Shown here: in pieces, positions 56,600-64,000 of the stretch
Layout of the letters: every line of letters starts with the position of its first letter
How positions within the stretch are numbered: the first letter of the stretch is position 1
NCBI GenBank assembly: GCA_936432065.2
Contig: OW386287.2
Span: forward strand, 190,277,729 to 190,341,728
DNA: 64,000 bases
Reading direction: 5' to 3'
From: Rutpela maculata
Taxonomy: Eukaryota > Arthropoda > Insecta > Coleoptera > Cerambycidae
The notes under the pieces: model-generated
Database searches by the model: none
Told to the model about the DNA's origin: nothing
What the model saw: the letters and a program-made list of their open reading frames with translations, nothing else
Made by a program: the position numbers and the translations under genes

Positions 56600-57290
56600 T
56601 ATAGTACGTCGTGGGAAATATTATCGTTCTCCATCACATTTCTTCATTTTTTTTTAGAGTGACCACCCTGTATATTTTTGATATTTTTCTTTGGCAGTTG
56701 TGCTAATTACATGCGAAATATTATCATCCTTCATCATATTTTTCTTCTAACTGCATGCGAAGACAGTTGTGTTAACTACATGCGAAATATTGTCGTCGTC
56801 CATCACATTCTTTTATTAATTTTGTTAGAGTGACCACCTTGTATATTTTTCATATTTTTCTTCCTTGAAAGCTGTGTTAACTACATGCTAAATATTGTCG
56901 CCCTCCGTCACATTTTTTTATTTTTCTTTTTTTTTCTTTCCTGAAAGTTGTCTTGATTGCATGCGAAATATTATCGTTCTATGTCACATTTTTTAATTAT
57001 TTTTCTTGGGCGACCACCCTGTATATTTTCCAAATATTTTTCTTTCACAGTTGTATTAAACTACAGTTCTCCGTCACATATTTCATTGTTTTTTCGTGGG
57101 AGACCACCCTGTATATTTTTTTGCTTTACCGGTTGCGTTAACTACATCCGAAATATTGCAGTCCGTCACATTTTTTTTTCATTATTTTTTTTTTATTTTA
57201 GTGACCACCCTGTATATTTCTTTCATATTTTTCTTCCTTGGCAGTTGAGTTAACTACATGCCAAATATTTTTTCCTTAATTATATTTTTT
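56600..57290 (+). repeat. minisatellite of about 95-bp units with CACCCTGTATA
   Basis: GTGACCACCCTGTATATTTT, CATATTTTTCTT, GCAGTTGTGTTAACTACATG and CGAAATATTATCGTC repeat about seven times with drift. CACCCTGTATA-type words are frequent near ends of insect repeats. Confidence 0.85.
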
Positions 57291-57394
57291 ATTGGGCTCT
57301 GTATAATCTTGAACGGAAGCATATCCCAGTTCTTCATTGGCAGTACCGTCAACTACCTACCAAATATTATTGTTCTACGTCAAGTGGCTTTGTA

Positions 57395-57570
57395 GATATA
57401 GCACCAACAGACAGACAGACACCAGACCAACATACAGACTGACTGAATTAAACGTCTTTAATTTTCGAAATCTATACGCTCTGAAACATGAACATTCGGA
57501 AAAATCTCGGAGGGTGATTTTTTCGAGACCTGTAAATATACGATACAAGCCGAGGTGCATAAATAACTAT
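57395..57570 (+). repeat. dispersed repeat with (GACA)n
   Basis: AGCACCAACAGACAGACAGA, CATGAACATTCGGAAAAAT and GATTTTTTCGAGACCTGT. A related piece is at 38262-38375. Confidence 0.65.
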
Positions 57571-58558
57571 TAATACTATTATAATCCCTCGCTGCCGGCT
57601 ATACTTTTGTGGGGGAGATGAAAGGGGTTAAAAATCATTTTTCGTCATACCTCCCTCTAATTCCATTTTTTTGTTGATAGTAAGTGACGCTTTATGTACC
57701 AAATACTTGTTGCCATTGGCAACGGGTCTTTATTTTTCATAACGTCCCTAGGGAAATCAAGAAAATTTGGGAAAATTTTCTCTTTTATACAGGCTGAGTC
57801 ATGAGGAACTGTACATACTTCTACCATAAGTAAAGGCACCTAAGACGAATACCAAGTGACCATTAAAAAGTGTTTGTTCCCTTTCTTTACTATCATACAG
57901 AGTGATTTATGAATTTTGTCCAAAAATTGTTTTGGTCCTAACATTTTAACGGTTAATCCGATTTGCCTCGTTTTTTACAACAATGTACACTGTTGCCTAA
58001 CAACCATCATACATATCCAAAATAAAAAAAATCCAGGGACAGTTTCAAAAAAAATGTTTGGATTGCTTCGTATACGCTAGTTCACCCTGTATATGATTTA
58101 TCTAAAACTTGATATGAAATTTATATAGGACACAAATAGGTAGTAAAACCTGAGTATTTGAAATTTTTGTCACACTCTCAACAAATTTTTTATTAACGAT
58201 CAATTTTCAAGTCAAATGAAAAGTTTGGCAAAATGAATTATTTTAATGTATACATACTAATATTTAAAGGACAGAAATAAGTAGTCAAATTTGTGTCACC
58301 TAACGTTCCCCCATTTAAAGTGTCCAACCTAAATGTTTAGTTTAAGATCAATTTTAACGAAAACTGTACATTTTTCGAAATATTTTTAAAAGCCAAATTA
58401 GGCCAGGCAACGAATGCTCAGGGTAGAGGGGAATTTTAGGGATAGAAAATTGACTTCGGAACTTTGTTTGGACTGGTTTAGAGATGAACATATCACAAGT
58501 CCCCTAGGTGGTGAGCGGCGGGGAGGGGGGCACTTTAAAGGTCCCTTTTTTTGTTTTT

Positions 58559-59253
58559 ACTTCCACATCCAGTGGAAGTAAAGTAACGACAAAAAATTTT
58601 TTAAAAATTTTTATTGTTCAAATAGGCTTAGAATGTCATGAAACGTCGAGATTTGAAGTTTGAGCGAAAAACAAATTTCTGTCTGTCGGTCTGTAACTTT
58701 TTTTGTGCGCACGTTTACTCTGGAACCGTTTGAGATATTGACTTGAAATTTGGTACACATATGTACTTTAACGAGATCTAGAACTAAATTATATTTTCAT
58801 CTTGTTCCGTCGAAGGGTTGGGGGGGTAAATTGGGGTAAATTTGGAGTAAATAGGTAAATCAAGCAAGTAAGAGTTCATAAAATTGATATTTAGTATAGA
58901 CAAGAGAAGCTAAGGTCTCAAAAAAAAATTTGGCATTAGCCACCCCCATTACCTCACCCCCATTACCCCACCCCCATTATTAAAGGGGATGAAAAAAAAT
59001 GTGATTTAGTGTGTGTACAAGAACCAAAAACCTCAAAATATTTTTTTACCTTATCCACCCCCCACTCCCACCCCCTGTCACCACCTCTACCCCACTACCG
59101 ATGTGGGGTATCGTTTTATGGGTTTTTGGGGTAGAGGATTTCAAATATCATATTATTAAAGTTCCATAAACAATTATTTCCAGATACAAAATTTTTTCGT
59201 TGTGTGACTTGGATAGAAAATCCGGATGTGGAAGTAGTGATTCCTTGGCATCG
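58559..59253 (+). repeat. ACTTCCACATCC-family repeat, full-length copy
   Basis: Start ACTTCCACATCCAGTGGAAG (its own 8-bp hairpin) and end GGATGTGGAAGTAGTGATTC then CTTGGCATCG. The opposite palindrome arm shows the empty site (reverse complement near 60400), which gives exact borders and a short T-rich duplication GTTTTT (58553-58558 and 59254-59259). No coding capacity. Confidence 0.9.
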
Positions 59254-61031
59254 GTTTTTTGCTTATATCTCGGAAACTATGCGTCGTATGGAAAAAGTAA
59301 TCTATGCAAAATTAAACATAATTAAATTTTCGACAAGAATGTTTATATTCATTTTCTTCCTATGTGTTATAGTTTACGAGATATTCGCCAGCCAAAATAG
59401 ATAATTAAAAAAAAAAATGTTAGGTACCTTGAATATTTCTATCAAAGCGGTTTACCGTAGTCTGCTAATAAATCCCAGTCACAAAACAATCTTTATTTTA
59501 CAACACTCGACGTATTTACTGACGTAATATTTTGTCGAAATCCATGCATTTCCTTAAAAATACAGTGTGACTCACTTAAAATGAGACGCCCTTATAACTT
59601 TTTTATTTTGTTACCGATTTGAATCAAATTTTACTCAAGTATAGAACAAATTAGGATCTACTTATAACCAGAAAAACATTCGCCTGCTACAAAGGCATAG
59701 CCTTCTGTGGTACCAAAATATGCTGAAAAAATAAAAACATTTTGAATGTTAAAAATTCTAAAAAATGCATCGGATCGGCGCCACAACCGTAAATATACCA
59801 AAATTTGATTTGGTTATGGATGGGGGATTTTTCATACATAAGCTCATCTGGCAAAGTGGGTCCTCAGTTTCCTCAATTTGTGGTGGATACATGAAATTCG
59901 TCAAGACCCATTAATATGATTTTTAATATTTTTCAGCATATTTTGGTACCACAGGTGGCTTTGCCTTTGTAGCAGGCGAATGTTTTTCTGGTCATAAGTA
60001 GATCCTAATTTGTTCTATACTTGAGTAAAATTTGATTCAAATCGGAAACAAAATAAAAAAGTTATAAGGGCGTCTTCATTTTAAGTGAGTCGCACTGTAT
60101 ATTTAAGGAAATGCATGGATTTCGACAAAAGATTACGTTAGTAAATATGTCGAGTGTTGTAAAATAAAGATTGTTTTGTGACTGTGATTTATTAAGCAGA
60201 CCACGGCTTTGACAGAAATATTCAAGGTACCTAATACTTTTTTTTGTAATTATCTATTTTGGCTGGCGAATATCTCGTAAACTATAACACACAGGAAGAA
60301 AATGAATATAGACATTCTTGTAGGAAATTTAATTATGTTTAATTTTGCATAGATTACCTTTTTCCAGACGACGCATAGTTTCCGAGATATAAGCGAAAAA
60401 ACAAAAAATGGGACCTTTAAAGTGCCCCCCTACCCCCCGCTCACCACCTAGAAGTGAGGACTTTTGATATGTTCATCTCCAGACTAGTCCAAACAAAGTT
60501 CCGAAGTCAAATTTTCTGTCCCTAAAATTTCCCTCTATAATCATTCGTTGCTTGGTCTAAATGCAAGCATTGAATTTAAAATAAATACAACATACGGATC
60601 TACGTCCTTTAACTATTCGGAGAAATCACATACAGAGGCAACTTTTTAAATGAACCACATCAGCCACATTTTTAAGACTTGGCCTGGAAATTGGTTAAAA
60701 TGATGGTACTTATTAAACCTAGGCAAGAGTTATGTAGATATTATTTTTTTTAGCTAAATTTTTGTATTAATAAATATTAGTATCTTATACATTAAAATAT
60801 TCAATTTTGCCAAACTTTTCATTTGACTTGAAAATTGATCGTTAATAAAAAAATTTGTTGAGAGTGACAAAAATTTCAAATATTCAGGTTTTACTACCAA
60901 TTTGTGTCCTATATAAATTTCATATCAAGTTTTAGATAAATCATATACAGGGTGAACTATCGTATACGAAGCAATCCAACAAATTTTTTTGAAACCGTCC
61001 CTGGATTTTTTTAATTTTGGATATGTGTGAT

Positions 61032-61647
61032 CAAGGGCGGATCTAGAAATTTCAATAATTTTTTTCTCGTCTGTGGCGCATGGGACCCATACGAAATATG
61101 GGAAATAACATCTCGAGAAGCACTTCTCTAACAACCCCTAAAAAATTTTGAAAAAGCAGTTTGCGAAAATTTCGGTTACCCCCCCAGGTCTAGGGACTCC
61201 TGTTTAAAATTATTTTTTTTTGTCATATGCATTTTACTTTTCATAAAAATACATTAATATGTTTTGAAGTTTATGAAAATATTTTCATTACTAACTGAGA
61301 TACAACGAATTGAAATTTTGTAATTTACAATTTAACAAATCACAAAATTTCAATTCGTTGTATCTCACTTAGAAATGAAAATATTTTCATAAACTTCAAA
61401 ACGTACTGTTGTATTTTTATGAAGAGTAAAATGCATATGACAAAAAAAATAATTTTAAACAGGTTACCCCCTAGACCTGGGGGGGGGGGTAACCGAATTT
61501 TGAAAAACATTTTCGCAAACTGCTTTTTCAAAATTTTTTAGAAGTCGTTAGAGAAATGCTTCTCGAGGTGTTATTCCCCATATTTCGTATGGGTCTCATG
61601 CGCCACAGACGAGAAAAAAATTATTGAAATTTCTAGATCCGCCCTTG
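61032..61647. mobile_element. hAT-type MITE with CAAGGGCGGATCTAG ends
   Basis: CAAGGGCGGATCTAGAAATT and its complement ending CTAGATCCGCCCTTG bound 616 bp that is almost one palindrome (centre near 61330). Flanks are TGTGTGAT and TGTATAAT. The empty site in the other arm (reverse complement of about 58000-58015) reads TGTATGAT, one change from each. An 8-bp duplication with a CA(A/G)GG...tip is typical of hAT elements. Confidence 0.9.
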
Positions 61648-62095
61648 TGTATAATGGTTGTTAGGCAACAGTGTACATTGTTGTAAAAAATGAGGCAAAT
61701 CGGATTAACCGTTAAAATATTATGACTAACACAATTTTTGGACAAAATTCATAAATCACTCTGTATGATAGTAAAGAAAGGGAACAAACACTTTTTAATG
61801 GTCTCTTGGTATTTGTCTTAAGTGCCTCTACTTACGGTAGAAGTATGTACAGTTCCTCATGACTCACCCTGTATAAAAAAGAAAATTTTCCCTTTACTTT
61901 ATTTCCCTAGGGACCGGACGTTATGAAAAGTAACGACCCGTTGCCAATGGCAATAAGTATTCGGTACATAAAGCGTCACTTGTCACTTAGATCAACAAAA
62001 CAATGGAATTAGAGTATACTTACGAGGGAGGTATGACGAAAAATAATTTTTAACCCCTTTCATCCCTCCACAAAAGTTTAGTACGCAGCCGATTT

Positions 62096-64000
62096 TGGTC
62101 GACTTTTTTTATATGTTTATAAAATCCTTAACAACAGTTTTCTGCAGTCCCGATTTATTTATTGTGGTTGCAGCCCCTTGGGACTAGTTATTGGAACGAC
62201 AATCCCCTAAATTTGTCTAGTACGTAAAATACCTGTATATTTATCTTTTCATATTTTATTATGACAATCAATTTAAGAAAATAAATGGCAAGCACAGTTA
62301 GTGATTAGTGAAAATAAATAACATTCATTAATAGATATAATACGTTAAAATGATTTAAGACCCCCCATATATATTTGCCAACGATATTAGGAAGTACTGA
62401 TTTACTGCATTTAAATTTTAAGATTTTTTGCTCATGTTGTTAGAAGGCCTAACGGTTTACAACAAATGATCAAAGTTAGATAAGGTCAAACCACTTTTTT
62501 ATGCTCGTCAAATTGTAAATGGGCCATTTGCCTTTAAGTTTCCAGGCCAAAATGTTTGCATAAGAATGTTGATGCAAAAAACAGGTAAAGTTGCGGTCGA
62601 ATATTGCCGATTACAAAATTCGTCCTTAAAAATTAAAACTTAAAGAAGGTTTTCGCTCATAACTTTCAAACTACTGACATAGATACGTCCTTGAAATTTA
62701 AGGCGAGATTTTTAAATTCTTTATAGTGGAGGACCGTTACAGTTTTATTTGGGAACCGGTCATAGTCCAGTGTTTGGCGGTTTTTCGCTCAGAATTCTTT
62801 CGGATAAAACCGATTGACGTGAAATTTGATCAGTAGATCAGTAATTAGGAAATGGCTCAACGACCAAAAGTGATACAGTGCCGATGTGTGCTTTTACCCT
62901 GGGGGTGGATGCCACCCCTTCTCGGGGGTGGAAATTATTACATTCAAAATAACCTCAGAAATCGATAGAGGAATAAATTGTAAGCAAAAAATGTTCTATG
63001 AAGTTTTTTTCGATGAGTCAATAATTTTTGAGTTATTCGTGATTGAAAACGTTTTTTCATCTAAAAAATGCATGTTTTAGAACTATTTTTCACGAATAAC
63101 TCGAAAACCTTACGTTTTATCAAAAAAGTTATTATAAGCAAAAATGAAGCTTATAAAATAACAAATAGATTGGCTTTTTTTAATTTCTGTAGATGCAATA
63201 CGAACCAAGTTGTGGCTCGTTGAAGATGACTTTTTGTTCGCCGAAAGCTGAATTCGAACCTTTCAACGTTAAATAACGGAAAATTTTTGGAGGAAAACAT
63301 ATAAGACATTTTTAAAAGTACTTGAAAAGATCTTCAAAATGAGCTTTGGTAAAAGTCGTATAAAAACTAACGCAGTTATGATGAAAATAAAATGGTTGTC
63401 TCGTTTTTTCGGAGAAAAAATCAGCAATGAAACCAATGGCTTCACCCCAAGAATTGAAACAGAACGTAATCCATTTACAATTTACTTTAAGTACTAACAA
63501 TATGTTCTAGAAGTTACCGGTTTGGGATGCCTAGATTTGAAAAAAAAGTTTGATTCAAGTTTGAAATGATTTTTGAAATTTCTTAGAAAATTTTCATTTT
63601 TTCACAATAATTCAAAAACTAAAGAAGATATGTAGAAAATGTTACAGTATAAAAATTTAGGTTTTTTTTTACTGAAAATATTATTTTTTTTTATTTCTCT
63701 AGGATAAAAATTGAGATATCACCGTTATAAGTTTGCATTTGAGTGCGAGGACTATCTTCTCTGAGACCTTTAAATTCAAAAATCTCAAAAACGAAAAGGA
63801 AAGGTCCAAGGAAGTTCAGTTACAAATTACGTGCCTTGTAGCCCTTAAAATTCCCTGCAAAATGTTTTTTGGAGCGATTCGATAGCTTAAAAATTAAGAA
63901 AGTTATCGTTGAAAAACCAATTGGGACCAAAAATATTCGACCAACTGATTGGGGATGGATTAATAATGAAGGATCTTTACTACAATTCAAAATGCTGAAT
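62096..64000. other. gene-free stretch, probable dispersed repeat at 62880-63110
   Basis: CCCTGGGGGTGGATGCCACC and CCTTCTCGGGGGTGG start a segment that I recall as common in insect genome repeats. GAGTTATTCGTGATTGAAAA at 63033 faces TTTTTCACGAATAACTCG at 63090. The sequence continues to the window edge without a gene, and the true ends of the repeat cannot be seen. Confidence 0.4.

Larger units (their letters stand above)
57594..62095. mobile_element. 4.5-kb palindromic element
   Basis: Two arms mirror each other around about 59850. Paired blocks, outer to inner: ATGAAAGGGGTTAAAAATC (57620 / 62065), TTGCCATTGGCAACGGGT (57709 / 61935), AACAATGTACACTGTTGCC (57980 / 61665), CTTTAAAGGTCCC (58532 / 60415), CGGAAACTATGCGTCG (59270 / 60375), GGCGAATATCTCG-type (59385 / 60260) and TTCGCCTGCTACAAAGGC (59677 / 59970). 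Left arm holds an insertion at 58559-59253; right arm one at 61032-61647. Ends are diverged, so exact tips and duplication are uncertain. No gene. Confidence 0.85.

Noticed and set aside
56600..57290. CRISPR-like array
   Set aside because: Units are continuous, diverged tandem copies without unique spacers, in a eukaryotic context.

Overview
The window looks like an intergenic or heterochromatin-like stretch of an arthropod genome, most likely an insect. It is AT-rich, has no prokaryote-style operons, and is packed with decayed, nested transposable elements. I recognise no intact host gene, rRNA, functional tRNA or CRISPR array. Everything coding that I can support is transposon-derived and broken by stops or frameshifts. 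The protein families (hAT transposase, Jockey-like non-LTR reverse transcriptase and RNase H, Crypton-type tyrosine recombinase, FEN/XPG-like nuclease with a Cys-rich tail) and the many GT/CTGTATA-type dispersed repeats fit a beetle or hemipteran best, but the order cannot be fixed from sequence alone. All similarity calls rest on motif reading and memory of families; no database search was run.

Layout. 1-10.8 kb: LINE fragments at 2.0-2.6 kb and 6.35-6.7 kb, a composite hairpin/minisatellite repeat at 3.8-5.0 kb, a dispersed repeat at 7.3 kb and a TIR element at 7.9-8.5 kb. 10.8-16 kb: a satellite of about 135-bp units in both orientations, with a hAT transposase pseudogene (14.0-15.25 kb) and a retroposed piece inside it. 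17.4-22.1 kb: palindromic elements, a LINE 3' fragment, an inverted copy of the 3.8-kb composite repeat and a TIR element with CCAAGTAGCAC ends.

23-37 kb: three elements of 3.0, 3.55 and 3.3 kb. Each has long terminal inverted repeats (about 260-440 bp) and each carries one minus-strand gene of the same FEN/XPG-like nuclease family. Their TIRs are unrelated in sequence. The middle one sits inside a LINE reverse transcriptase and is itself interrupted in one TIR by a 1.7-kb palindrome with a TAA target duplication. The third has a 0.9-kb palindrome in its right TIR.

43.8-46.1 kb: a 2.3-kb palindrome with Transib/RSS-like ends (CACAGTG) and a perfect 5-bp duplication CGGCC. 48.3-51.5 kb: a mariner-type remnant, then a TIR element (GGGGTGTCCC ends) carrying an uncharacterised protein gene interrupted by a MITE with a tRNA-like core. 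52.4-54 kb: a second hAT pseudogene. 54.8-56.4 kb: a compact tyrosine-recombinase element between perfect inverted repeats. 57.6-62.1 kb: a 4.5-kb palindrome whose arms each hold one younger insertion, so each arm preserves the other's empty site.

The best candidate for something undescribed is the family of long-TIR elements whose only visible gene is a FEN/XPG-like nuclease, followed by the inverted-repeat-bounded tyrosine recombinase element and the GGGGTGTCCC element.
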